DNA of 64,000 nucleotides. Source: Actinophytocola sp035995025. Its GTDB lineage: Bacteria; Actinomycetota; Actinomycetes; Mycobacteriales; Pseudonocardiaceae. Every line of letters begins with the position of its first letter. Positions within the stretch are counted from its first letter, which is position 1. Position numbers and translations under genes: made by a program. This document shows positions 56,387-64,000 of the stretch, one piece after another. Below the pieces are notes generated by a model, which did no database searches, was not told where the DNA came from, and was given only the letters and a program-made list of their open reading frames with translations. The DNA lies in NCBI GenBank assembly GCA_035995025.1, contig DASYKY010000021.1, positions 1 through 64,000 on the forward strand. Direction: 5' to 3'.

Positions 56387-57436
56387 GCGGCGGTAGACGA
56401 CCTCGCGCACGCCCGCGATTAGGTACTCGCCCGCCTGCGACAGGGAGCCGCCGACCACGATCACCGACGGGTTGAACAGGCTGACCGCGGTGGCCAGCAC
56501 CTCGCCGATGTCCCGGCCGGCCTGGCGGATCTGCTGGATCGCCTCGACCTCGCCGCCACGGGCCAGCGTCACCACGGCCGAGCTGGTGTCCGCCGGGATG
56601 CCGGCCGCGGTCAGCCGCCCGGCGATCGCCGACCCGCTGGCGACCGCCTCGAGGCAGCCGAGGTTGCCGCAGCTGCACGGCACGTCCGCGCCGTGCGGCA
56701 GCTGCACATGGCCCATGTCGCCCGCGGAGCCCCGCGAGCCGCGGTGCAGCCTGCCGTCGCTGATCAGCCCGCTGCCGATGCCGGTGGCGACCTTGACGAA
56801 CATCATGTTCGGCTCGTCCGGCCAGTACGCCTTGTGCTCGCCGAGGGCCATCAGGTTCACGTCGTTGTCGACGAGGGTCAGCACGCCGAGCCGGCCGGCC
56901 AGGTGGGTCTTGACGTCGAACCCGTCCCAGCCCGGCATGATCGGCGGGATCACCGGGCGGCCGGTCGAGTGCTCGACCGGGCCGGGCAGGCCGACGCCGA
57001 TGCCGAGCAGGTCGGTCGCGGCCCGGCCGGTCTGCGCCACCAGCCGTTCGCTTGCGTCGGCGACGTAGGCCAGCACCTGGTCCGGTCCGATCGCCAGGTC
57101 GACCTTCTTCTCCTCCTCGGCGAGCACGTCGCCGGTCAGGTCGGTGATCGCCACCTTCGCGTGGGTGGCGCCGATGTCCGCGGCTAGCACGACCCGCGCC
57201 CGCGGGTTGAACGTGAACATCGTCGGCGGGCGGCCGCCGGTCGAGCCCGCCTTGTCCGCGGGGAGCAGCAGCCCGGACGCCAGCAGCGTGTCGACGCGCT
57301 CGGCGATGGTCGAGCGCGCGAGCCCGGTCTCGGCCGACAGTTCGGCGCGGGTGCGGGGGCGACCGTCGCGCAGCAGCTGGAAGACCTCGCCACGGCCCGC
57401 GGCGAGGCCGTCCGGGTACGCCCGGTCAGCCGGCAT
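56249..57436 (-). CDS. ROK-family transcriptional repressor
   Basis: 395 aa. N-terminal winged helix (GEVFQLLRDGRPRTRAELSA, GLARSTIAERVDTLLASGLL), then the sugar-kinase-like ROK domain: ADIGATHAKVAITDLTGDVL, LVDNDVNLMALGEH, MFVKVATGIGSGLI, and the zinc motif CSCGNLGCLEAVAS (CxCGxxGCxE). Binds a sugar and releases DNA. ATG 57436 with GGAGGT. Divergent from the sugar isomerase-like gene across a 141-bp region holding inverted repeats, so it probably represses that gene and perhaps the sugar dehydrogenase operon. Confidence 0.93.
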   Translation of the reverse strand: MPADRAYPDGLAAGRGEVFQLLRDGRPRTRAELSAETGLARSTIAERVDTLLASGLLLPADKAGSTGGRPPTMFTFNPRARVVLAADIGATHAKVAITDLTGDVLAEEEKKVDLAIGPDQVLAYVADASERLVAQTGRAATDLLGIGVGLPGPVEHSTGRPVIPPIMPGWDGFDVKTHLAGRLGVLTLVDNDVNLMALGEHKAYWPDEPNMMFVKVATGIGSGLISDGRLHRGSRGSAGDMGHVQLPHGADVPCSCGNLGCLEAVASGSAIAGRLTAAGIPADTSSAVVTLARGGEVEAIQQIRQAGRDIGEVLATAVSLFNPSVIVVGGSLSQAGEYLIAGVREVVYRRSLPLATTELRIVQSRAGDRAGVIGAATMVIDHALSPFQLDALLDR

Positions 57437-57533
57437 GCTGGATGACCTCCCGCTCCGTGACGTTTCTCGTCACTCTCGGCCATGTTCGCACTTCAGTCTA
57501 GGAGATCCTCTTCTTTCTCCGATTATCCGCAAC

Positions 57534-57570
57534 CTTTTGCTTGACCACCGTGCAAAAGTCGTCTTACTGT
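57534..57570 (+). promoter_or_regulatory. Promoter with overlapping inverted repeat; leaderless start likely
   Basis: TTGACC (57541-57546) and TACTGT (57565-57570), spacing 18, form a good promoter. Transcription would begin about seven bases later, at the ATG (57578), and no Shine-Dalgarno is present, so the mRNA is probably leaderless. CTTTTGC (57534-57540) and GCAAAAG (57552-57558), 11 bp apart, bracket the -35 element and are a natural operator for the divergent ROK repressor. Confidence 0.7.
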
Positions 57571-57577
57571 CCCAGCT

Positions 57578-58720
57578 ATGAGCGACTACGACAGAGATGT
57601 CGATCCCGCCGGAATCCTGCAACGCACACTGGGTCTGAGCCGGCGCCGCTTCCTCGGGGCGGCGGCCACCACGGGAGTCGCCGCCGCCGCGGCGCTCTCG
57701 GCGACGGCCCCGACCGCCGCCGCCGCTCCCGCCGCCGCGGGCAACACCGTCCTCGTGCCGCCCGCCAAGCGCGGCATCATCGTCTACACCGTGCGCGACG
57801 CGATCGGCCGCGATCCGCTGTCGACGACCCTGCCGTCCGGCTTCCGCGACGTGCTCCTCGCGCTGGGCGACATGGGCTACCGGCAGGTCGAGTTCGCCGG
57901 CTACGGCCAGCACGCCAACGCCCCGGGCGGCGCGGACCTGGGCACCGTCGAGGGCGCGCGGATCCTGCGCGGCTTCCTCGACGACGCCGGCCTGGTCGCC
58001 CAGGGCAACCACGGCTTCATCCCCGGCTCGTGGCCACTGTCCAGAGAGGACCGTGACGAGCTCAAGCGGCAGCTGGAGATCGCGAACATCCTGGGCATGT
58101 CGCACATGGGCACGGGCGGCGACCCGACGGGCAGCCCGTACAAGGCGGACTGGGACGAAGCGGCCGACAAGTGGAACGCGATGGGCACGATCGCGGACGC
58201 CGCGGGCCTCAAGCTCTACACGCACAACCACCACGAGGCCTACAGCTTCCTGCTCGACAAGGGCCCGCTGGACGACCAGGGCCGGCCGACCCGCTCCTCG
58301 GGCGTCCGGCGGCTGGAGTACTTCCTCAAGAGCACCGACCCGAACGTCGTCTGGCTCGAGATGGACATCTTCTGGGCGCACGTGGCGCAGTTCCGGTACA
58401 AGACCTACACCGCGCCGGACGGTTCCACCCAGACGAAGGTGTTCAACCCGCTCGCGGTGGTGAAGAAGCAGACGAAGCGCTTCCCGCTGTTCCACGCGAA
58501 GGACGGCAACTCGAACCCGGCCACCGCCGACGGGTACGACATGGTCCCGTTCGGCGAGGGCGACATCGACTACGAGCACTTCTTCGCGAACATGGGCGCG
58601 CGGACCTATCACAACCCGATGTACGAGCAGGACAACGCGCCCGGCGACGCCGCGCACCCGGAGCAGTCGCTGGAGTTCTCCGCGGAGAGCTACGCCGCGA
58701 TGGCCCGCCTGCGGGGCTGA
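57578..58720 (+). CDS. Tat-exported sugar phosphate isomerase/epimerase-like protein
   Basis: 380 aa. Tat signal GLSRRRFLGAAATTGVAAAA (residues about 19-40), then a xylose-isomerase-like TIM barrel: RGIIVYTVRDAIG, MGYRQVEFAGYGQHANAPGG, LVAQGNHGFIPG, LYTHNHHEAYSFL, VWLEMDIFWAHVAQ and LFHAKDGNSNPATAD. His, Glu and Asp in these blocks are the likely metal ligands. Acting outside the membrane, it would handle free sugars, not sugar phosphates. Controlled by the divergent ROK repressor. Confidence 0.9.
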   Translation: MSDYDRDVDPAGILQRTLGLSRRRFLGAAATTGVAAAAALSATAPTAAAAPAAAGNTVLVPPAKRGIIVYTVRDAIGRDPLSTTLPSGFRDVLLALGDMGYRQVEFAGYGQHANAPGGADLGTVEGARILRGFLDDAGLVAQGNHGFIPGSWPLSREDRDELKRQLEIANILGMSHMGTGGDPTGSPYKADWDEAADKWNAMGTIADAAGLKLYTHNHHEAYSFLLDKGPLDDQGRPTRSSGVRRLEYFLKSTDPNVVWLEMDIFWAHVAQFRYKTYTAPDGSTQTKVFNPLAVVKKQTKRFPLFHAKDGNSNPATADGYDMVPFGEGDIDYEHFFANMGARTYHNPMYEQDNAPGDAAHPEQSLEFSAESYAAMARLRG

Positions 58721-58904
58721 CTAGTCCGCCTCCCCGGAATTGAAAGTGTCCGTTGCGCTCCAGCGAACGGCGCGGATGTGCGATTGCTTGTGGTTGGGTG
58801 CCGTCACGGTCCCCTGAGGTTCCGTTAGTCGGCGGGCGGCGGGCCGCCTGCGGCGTTACCGTTGTGTAGCGCCAGCAGGCGGCCGTCGGCGTCGAGGAGT
58901 CACG

Positions 58905-60593
58905 ATGGACCTCAAGCACCGTTCGCGGTCTCTTGTGGAGGGTCCGGCCCGGGCGGGCGCGCGGGCTCAGCTCAAGGGCATGGGCTACGACGCCGAGGCG
59001 CTCGCGAAGCCGTTCGTCGGCGTCGCGCACTGCTGGACTGAGACCATGCCGTGCAACCTCGGCCACCGCACGCTCGCTGCCTCCATAAAGGACGGTGTGC
59101 GCGCGGCGGGCGGCACACCCATGGAGGTCAACACGATCGCCATCTCCGACGGGATCACCATGGGCTCGCCGGGGATGCGGACCTCGCTCGTGTCGCGCGA
59201 GGTCATCGCCGACTCCATCGAGCTGGTCGCGCGCGGGCACTGCTTCGACGCGCTCGTCGGCATCGCGGGCTGCGACAAGACGATCCCGGCCGCGGTGATG
59301 GCGATGGCCCGGGTCGACGTGCCGAGCGTGCTGCTCTACAGCGGCTCCATCCGGCCGGGCTGCTGGCGCGACCGGGACATCACCGTGCAGGAGGTGTTCG
59401 AGGGCATCGGCGCGCACTCCGCGGGCCGGCTCTCCGACGCGGAGCTGACCGAGCTGGAGGAGGCCGCCTCGCCCGGGTTCGGCGCGTGCGGCGGGCAGTT
59501 CACGGCGAACACGATGGCCATGGTGTTCGAGGTGATGGGCATCAGCCCGCTCGGCTCGGCCATGGTGCCCGCGCAGGACGAGCACAAGACCGGCGTCGCC
59601 GCGACCGTCGGCCGCCTCGCGATGGACGTGCTGCGCGCCGGCCTGTGCCCGCACGACGTCATCACCCGCGCTTCGATCCGCAACGCGATGGTCGCGGTCG
59701 CCGCGTCCGGCGGGTCAACCAACGCGGTGCTGCACCTGCTCGCGATCGCCGCCGAGATGGGCGTGGCCGTCACCATCGACGACATGGACGAGATCAGCGC
59801 GAACACCCCGCTGGTCTGCGACCTCAAGCCGGGCGGCCGGTTCGTCGCCACCGACCTGTACGCGGCGGGCGGCGTGCCGCTGCTCGTGCGGCGCCTGCTG
59901 GAGGGCGGGCTGCTCGACCCGGACGCGCGGACGGTCACCGGTGCAACGCTCGGCGAGGCGGCCCGGGACGCGGCGGAGACGCCGGGCCAGGAGGTCGTGC
60001 TGCCGCTGGACCGTCCACTCAAGCCGACCGGCGGGCTCGCGATCCTGCGCGGCAACCTCGCGCCGGACGGGTCGGTGGTGAAGCTGTCCGGGCACGAGCG
60101 GCTGTGGCACCGCGGCCCGGCGCGGGTGTTCGAGGGCGAGGAGGCGGCGATGGCCGCCGTGCTCGCCGGCGGCATCGCGGCGGGCGACGTCGTGGTGATC
60201 CGCGGCGAGGGACCGGCGGGCGGCCCGGGCATGCGGGAGATGCTGGCCGTCACGGGTGCGCTGCAGGGCGCCGGGCTCGGCGGGGACGTCGCGCTGATCA
60301 CCGACGGCCGGTTCAGCGGCGCCACCCGCGGGTTCATGGCCGGCCACGTCGCGCCGGAGGCCGCGCGCGGCGGGCCGATCGCGGCGGTGCGCGACGGGGA
60401 CACGGTCACCATCGACGTGGCCGCCCGGCGCATCGACGTGGACCTGCCCGGCGACGAGATCGTGGCGCGGGCGGCCGCGTGGCGAGCGCCGGAGAACCCT
60501 TACCGCACCGGCGTCCTCGCGAAGTACGAGGCACAGGTGGGCAGCGCCAGCACCGGGGCGACCACGAACCCGGCCCTGCCCGGCAGACGTTGA
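58905..60593 (+). CDS. ilvD: Dihydroxy-acid dehydratase
   Basis: 562 aa Fe-S enzyme that dehydrates 2,3-dihydroxy acids to 2-oxo acids in valine, leucine and isoleucine synthesis. Cluster Cys: C50 (ETMPCNLGHR), C123 (AGCDKTIPA) and C194 (FGACGGQFTANTM), plus SGGSTNAVLHLLAIA and ITDGRFSGATRGF. The protein ends with GVLAKYEAQVGSASTGATTN, as in IlvD rather than sugar-acid dehydratases. GAGGAG precedes ATG 58905. It stands apart from other branched-chain genes. Confidence 0.92.
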   Translation: MDLKHRSRSLVEGPARAGARAQLKGMGYDAEALAKPFVGVAHCWTETMPCNLGHRTLAASIKDGVRAAGGTPMEVNTIAISDGITMGSPGMRTSLVSREVIADSIELVARGHCFDALVGIAGCDKTIPAAVMAMARVDVPSVLLYSGSIRPGCWRDRDITVQEVFEGIGAHSAGRLSDAELTELEEAASPGFGACGGQFTANTMAMVFEVMGISPLGSAMVPAQDEHKTGVAATVGRLAMDVLRAGLCPHDVITRASIRNAMVAVAASGGSTNAVLHLLAIAAEMGVAVTIDDMDEISANTPLVCDLKPGGRFVATDLYAAGGVPLLVRRLLEGGLLDPDARTVTGATLGEAARDAAETPGQEVVLPLDRPLKPTGGLAILRGNLAPDGSVVKLSGHERLWHRGPARVFEGEEAAMAAVLAGGIAAGDVVVIRGEGPAGGPGMREMLAVTGALQGAGLGGDVALITDGRFSGATRGFMAGHVAPEAARGGPIAAVRDGDTVTIDVAARRIDVDLPGDEIVARAAAWRAPENPYRTGVLAKYEAQVGSASTGATTNPALPGRR

Positions 60594-60626
60594 CCCCGTT
60601 CCACCCCAACAACAAGGAGGCACTCC

Positions 60627-60815
60627 GTGTTCGCCATCATCGCCGCCGTCGTCTTCGGGTTAGCCCTGATCCTCGACCTCGCGAACGCCTCTCTCGGTGA
60701 CACGATCACCACTGGCACACTGCTCATCGCCGGGCTGCTCTGCGTCGCCCTGCACATGGCCGGCATCGGTGTGAACGCGCGCGGCCGCAACTTCGCCTGG
60801 CGCCGCAGGCGCTGA
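60627..60815 (+). CDS. Small membrane protein with TTA codon
   Basis: 62 aa with two membrane helices (FAIIAAVVFGLALILDL and TTGTLLIAGLLCVALHMAGI) and a basic tail (RGRNFAWRRRR). GTG 60627 has a strong AAGGAGG. Codon 12 is TTA (60660-60662). Function unknown. Lies 33 bp after ilvD and 18 bp before a metallopeptidase gene, so probably in their operon. Confidence 0.85.
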   Translation: MFAIIAAVVFGLALILDLANASLGDTITTGTLLIAGLLCVALHMAGIGVNARGRNFAWRRRR

Positions 60816-60833
60816 CGTCCCAGGAGGACCCGA

Positions 60834-61739
60834 GTGCAGTTCGACGACGACGCCCAGCTCGACACCTCACAGGTTAGCGACCAGCGGGGGACGGGTGGCC
60901 GCATCGCCGTCGGCGGTGGCGGGCTCGGCATCGTCGGCCTGATCATCTACTTCGTGATCTCGCAGCTCGGCGGCGGCGACGCGCTGCCGTCCGGGTCCGG
61001 GTTCGGCGACGTGAGCGCCGACCAGCAGGTCGGCTCGGAGTCGATCGGCGAGAAATGCCGCACCGGCGCCGACGCCAACCGCGAGGCCGACTGCCGCGCG
61101 GTCGCGTTCATCAACTCGATCCAGGCGTTCTGGTCCGACGCGTTCCAGAACTCCGGGCGCGACTACCGGGAGGCGCAGACCACCTTCTTCTCCGGCGGCG
61201 TGCAGACCGGCGGGTGCGGCAGCGCCTCCTCGGCGGCCGGCCCGTTCTACTGCCCGGCGGACGGCGAGGTCTACATCGACCTGAACTTCTTCACCGAGCT
61301 GAGGGACCGCTTCGGCGCCACCGGCGGTCCGTTCGTCGAGGGCTACGTGCTGGCGCACGAGTACGGCCACCACATGCAGAACCTGCTCGGCACGTCGGAC
61401 CAGGTGCAGCCGGGGAGCGGGCCGAAGTCGGGCTCGGTTCGTCTCGAGCTGCAGGCGGACTGTTACGCGGGGGTGTGGGCCAACCACGCCGCGAACACGC
61501 CGACGTCCTCGGGCAAGCCGCTCATCACCGGCGTCACGCAAGGCGACGTGACCGCCGCGCTCGACGCCGCGTCCCGAATCGGAGACGACTTCATCCAGCG
61601 CGAGCTCGGCGGCGGCCGGGTGGACACCACGCAGTTCACGCACGGTTCGTCCACGCAGCGTCAGAAGTGGTACACGACCGGATATCGCACGGGCGATCCC
61701 AACCAGTGCAACACGTTCAAGGCGAACGACCTGGGTTAG
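60834..61739 (+). CDS. Neutral zinc metallopeptidase (YpfJ family), membrane-anchored
   Basis: 301 aa. One membrane helix (about 26-46); the rest is extracytoplasmic. Zinc motif HEYGHH (about 178-183) with FVEGYVLAHEYGHHMQNLLG, and the third ligand Glu in RLELQADCYAGVWA. Four Cys (EKCRTG, DCRAV, GGCGS, FYCPAD) could form disulphides outside the cell. GTG 60834 preceded by AGGAGG. Substrate unknown. Confidence 0.93.
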   Translation: MQFDDDAQLDTSQVSDQRGTGGRIAVGGGGLGIVGLIIYFVISQLGGGDALPSGSGFGDVSADQQVGSESIGEKCRTGADANREADCRAVAFINSIQAFWSDAFQNSGRDYREAQTTFFSGGVQTGGCGSASSAAGPFYCPADGEVYIDLNFFTELRDRFGATGGPFVEGYVLAHEYGHHMQNLLGTSDQVQPGSGPKSGSVRLELQADCYAGVWANHAANTPTSSGKPLITGVTQGDVTAALDAASRIGDDFIQRELGGGRVDTTQFTHGSSTQRQKWYTTGYRTGDPNQCNTFKANDLG

Positions 61740-61830
61740 CAGGTTTAGGTCCCCAATGCGGGGGAATTCAACTTCTGACCGAGTTGCGACAACCAGATAG
61801 TCGCAAGTCGACTCTCCGAAGGAGTCCCCG

Positions 61831-61986
61831 TTGATTATTCTTGGTGTGATCCTCTTAGTCATCGGATTGCTGGCCGGTATTCCCATTCTCACGACGGTCG
61901 GCGGCGTGCTGGTCGTGGTCGGCGCGGTCCTCGCGATCATGGGCGGCGTCGGCCGCCGGGTCGGTGGCCGGGCGCACTGGTACTGA
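61831..61986 (+). CDS. Very small membrane protein, TTG start, TTA codon
   Basis: 51 aa, short enough to be missed. TTG 61831 follows AAGGAG at the right distance. The product is nearly all hydrophobic: IILGVILLVIGLLAGIPIL, then VGGVLVVVGAVLAIMGG and a basic GRRVGGRAHWY end. It fits the DUF6131-type two-helix proteins of actinomycetes. Codon 9 is TTA (61855-61857), the third such case noticed in small envelope genes here. Confidence 0.82.
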   Translation: MIILGVILLVIGLLAGIPILTTVGGVLVVVGAVLAIMGGVGRRVGGRAHWY

Positions 61987-62216
61987 TCCTCACGCACGGT
62001 CCACTGTGCACCGGCGCCGCCGCGGACGTTGCCCCCCGGGCCCCGCGGCGGCGCCGGCATGACCACCGGGCGAATGGTCCTGTTTGGCCGCTTATGAGCG
62101 GCACATTTCCCGCCCAATGGTCGGTTCGGGCTATCGCCCTGGCGGGTCGCGTTGTCTACCGTTCTCCAGGCACGGTCTGGCAGTCACGCCGGGCCCGGAG
62201 CCAGGAGACCGACCCT

Positions 62217-63614
62217 ATGCGTCTGCGTCGTCTCACCGTGTCGGCGGTGTCCGTTGCCGCCCTCCTGATCCCGCTGTCGGGGGCGGCCGCGACCGCGGCA
62301 CCCGCCCCGGACGGCCTGCAGCTCGTCGCCACGCGCGACTCGCTGCTCGCGACCCACTATTGGTACGCCCAGACCTATGCCGGGCACTCGGTCCTGGGTG
62401 GCTACTACGTCAAGCACGTCGACAAGGCCAACGGGCACGTCACCGTGAACGACGGCCGCCGCACGGTCACCGGGCTGTCCGGCGCGACCACACCCCGGGT
62501 GGCGGCCGCCTCCGCCGAGGCGACCGCCGGCGCCCGCGCGAACGGCAGACCCTACGACCGGGAGCTGTCCGTGCTGCCCGGCTCGCAGGCCAAGCTCGTC
62601 TACGCCGTGCTGACCCGCTCGAGCGCCGGCACCTCTCGCACCCTCGTGGACGCCTCGTCCGGCGCGGTGCTCAAGACCGAGAGCATGGTCAAGCGGGACA
62701 CCGGCACCGGCCGGGTGTTCTCGCCGAACCCGGTCGTGACCCTGCAGGACGAGTCGCTCACCGACCAGGACGACGCGAACGCGGCCGTCCCGAAGCGTGG
62801 GTACAAGACGGTCAAGCTCACCAAGCTCGACGGCTCCGGTGGCCTGCACGGCAGCTACGCCACGATCATCGACCCGGCGAACACCCAGCCGCACTCGCGG
62901 AAGCTGGAGTTCAACTACCAGCGGTCGAACGACCACTTCGAACAGGTCATGGCGTACTACAGCGTCACCCAGGCGCAGACCTACATCCACCAGCTCGGCT
63001 TCCGCGACGTCAACAACGAGCCGCAGGACCTGACGACGACCGGGTTCACCGACGACAACTCCTTCTACGACCCGGAGGTCGACGGGATCACGTTCGGCAC
63101 CGGCGGCGTCGACGACGCCGAGGACGCCGAGGTGATCTGGCACGAGTACGGCCACGCGATCCAGGACGCGCAGGTGCCGGGCTTCGGCAGCACCGAGGAG
63201 GCCGGTGCCATCGGTGAGGGCTTCGGTGACTGGTGGGCGCTGGTGATGGCCGCCGGCGCGGGGCCGAACACCCGGGTCACGCCGCTCGCCTGCATCATGG
63301 ACTGGGACTCGACGTCCTACACGGACGACGAGCCGCACTGCCTGCGGCGCACCGACACCGACCTGACCTACGCCGACCTCGACGGCGAGGTGCACGACGA
63401 CGGTCAGATCTGGTCGCGCGGGCTGTTCGACGTCTACAAGGCGCTCGGCCGGACCAAGTCGGCCAAGCTGGTCCTCGAGGCGCAGTTCTCCTACGCGCCG
63501 GACACCTCGATGGCGGCCGCCGCGCAGGCGACCGTGACCACCGCGCGGGCGATGTACGGCCAGGGCGCCGCGAAGGCGGTGCGGGCCGCGTTCCACAGCC
63601 GCGGCATCATCTGA
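62217..63614 (+). CDS. Secreted M36-like (fungalysin/thermolysin-type) metallopeptidase
   Basis: 465 aa. Signal peptide about 1-27 (GAAATAAPAP), a pro-domain with an FTP-like part (about 35-160: THYWYAQTYAGHSVLGGYYV, then LVYAVLTRSSAG), then the catalytic domain. Zinc site H309-E-Y-G-H313 in IWHEYGHAIQDA, third ligand E334 in AIGEGFGDWWALVM. Probably made as an inactive precursor and matured outside. AGGAG precedes ATG 62217. Ended by the strong hairpin at 63637-63672. Confidence 0.92.
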   Translation: MRLRRLTVSAVSVAALLIPLSGAAATAAPAPDGLQLVATRDSLLATHYWYAQTYAGHSVLGGYYVKHVDKANGHVTVNDGRRTVTGLSGATTPRVAAASAEATAGARANGRPYDRELSVLPGSQAKLVYAVLTRSSAGTSRTLVDASSGAVLKTESMVKRDTGTGRVFSPNPVVTLQDESLTDQDDANAAVPKRGYKTVKLTKLDGSGGLHGSYATIIDPANTQPHSRKLEFNYQRSNDHFEQVMAYYSVTQAQTYIHQLGFRDVNNEPQDLTTTGFTDDNSFYDPEVDGITFGTGGVDDAEDAEVIWHEYGHAIQDAQVPGFGSTEEAGAIGEGFGDWWALVMAAGAGPNTRVTPLACIMDWDSTSYTDDEPHCLRRTDTDLTYADLDGEVHDDGQIWSRGLFDVYKALGRTKSAKLVLEAQFSYAPDTSMAAAAQATVTTARAMYGQGAAKAVRAAFHSRGII

Positions 63615-63636
63615 TCTGATCCGTTACGTCCCATTT

Positions 63637-63672
63637 GGTCCGGGCGACCCACTAATGTGGGTCGCCCGGACC
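63637..63672 (+). terminator. Perfect 16-bp stem-loop after the metallopeptidase
   Basis: GGTCCGGGCGACCCAC (63637-63652) pairs without mismatch with 63657-63672 around a TAAT loop, 22 bp past the stop. No U-tract follows, as is usual here, but the stem is strong. Confidence 0.9.
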
Positions 63673-63736
63673 CATGCGGTGCCCATTAGCCGCCGTGTGG
63701 TCCCATGGTCGGGCGTGACCGGAGAAGGAGGGGGCC

Positions 63737-64000
63737 TTGCACGTCGACGAGATCCTCAACACGATCCCGCCGCTGGCGGTCTACCTGATCGTCGGTGTCG
63801 TGATCGGGACGGAGAGTCTCGGCATCCCGCTGCCGGGGGAGATCGTGCTGGTCAGTGCGGCGCTGCTGGCCTCGCAGCACGACGCGCTGAACCCGCTGTG
63901 GATCGGCGTCTGCGCGACCGCGGGCGCGATCATCGGGGACAGCGTCGGCTACCTGATCGGCCGCAAGGGCGGCCCGCGCCTGTTCGCCTGGGCCGGACGG
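63737..64000 (+). CDS. DedA-family membrane protein (3' end outside window)
   Basis: First 88 codons of a DedA/SNARE-associated-type protein. GGAGAAGGAGG precedes a TTG start at 63737. Hydrophobic helix (LAVYLIVGVVIGTESLGIPL), then the family motif PLPGEIVLVSAALLA and IIGDSVGYLIGRKGG (GDxxGYxxGR), which in this family belongs to the lipid-carrier flipping core. Likely a membrane transporter of undecaprenyl phosphate or phospholipid. Confidence 0.9.
   Translation, partial: MHVDEILNTIPPLAVYLIVGVVIGTESLGIPLPGEIVLVSAALLASQHDALNPLWIGVCATAGAIIGDSVGYLIGRKGGPRLFAWAGR

Noticed and set aside
1..64000. tRNA or rRNA genes.
   Set aside because: I saw no T-loop GGTTCGAATCC-type sequence with a matching cloverleaf and no rRNA-like conserved stretches, though a dedicated scan was not possible.

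Overview
The window is GC-rich (mostly above 70 percent) chromosomal DNA from a filamentous-type actinomycete. Lsr2, a WhiB-family iron-sulphur protein, a BTAD-type activator, two Ser/Thr protein kinases with extracytoplasmic sensor tails, many ATGA/GTGA-coupled genes and rare TTA leucine codons all point that way. A Pseudonocardiales member such as an Amycolatopsis relative is my best guess, but that is inference. I see no rRNA, tRNA, prophage, CRISPR or intact insertion sequence.

Layout. 1-2541 (minus): an ABC-2 exporter operon whose first permease carries a lectin-like insert. 2678-4368: a NarL-type two-component pair. 4320-6178: an FAD monooxygenase diverging from its probable TetR repressor over two matching operators. 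6670-13677: a six-gene membrane oxidoreductase operon with the gene order and sizes of the mycobacterial formate-hydrogenlyase-like locus; its large subunit lacks all the nickel-binding cysteines. 13710-18368: a DUF4230 protein, an acyl-CoA synthetase with a perfect palindromic operator, a decayed pseudogene and a methyltransferase. 18424-24223: a truncated globin, a Ser/Thr kinase, a large ATPase/BTAD activator, a lipoprotein and a secreted esterase. 24433-31961: flavin oxidoreductase, MetE-like protein, BtrH-like protein, epimerase, RDD membrane protein, CYTH protein and SDR.

32065-38893: a bifunctional penicillin-binding protein converging on a Ser/Thr kinase with an extracellular CBM2 domain, then YbaK, VOC, methyltransferase, patatin and TetR genes. 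39073-42450: Ogt, a small three-helix protein, a tandem metallo-beta-lactamase protein and a wrecked serine-hydrolase gene containing a 41-bp direct repeat. 42548-46391: Lsr2 with a 40-bp perfect palindromic terminator, cupin, DUF2330, Zn-alcohol dehydrogenase and WhiB.

46591-58720: a probable carbohydrate island with a secreted ThuA/discoidin protein, a secreted PQQ-type sugar dehydrogenase with two CBM6 modules, a ROK repressor and a Tat-exported sugar isomerase-like protein with an apparently leaderless promoter. A DUF1800/DUF1501 pair and an OmpR two-component system are interleaved, separated by a 22-bp-period repeat array that turns into its own inverse. 58905-64000: IlvD, small membrane proteins with TTA codons, two secreted or membrane metallopeptidases and the start of a DedA protein.

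Taken together the window is rich in envelope, secretion and signalling genes. The features most worth following are the nickel-less hydrogenlyase-like complex, the CBM2 kinase, the ROK/sugar island and the GAGTCCAAC repeat array.
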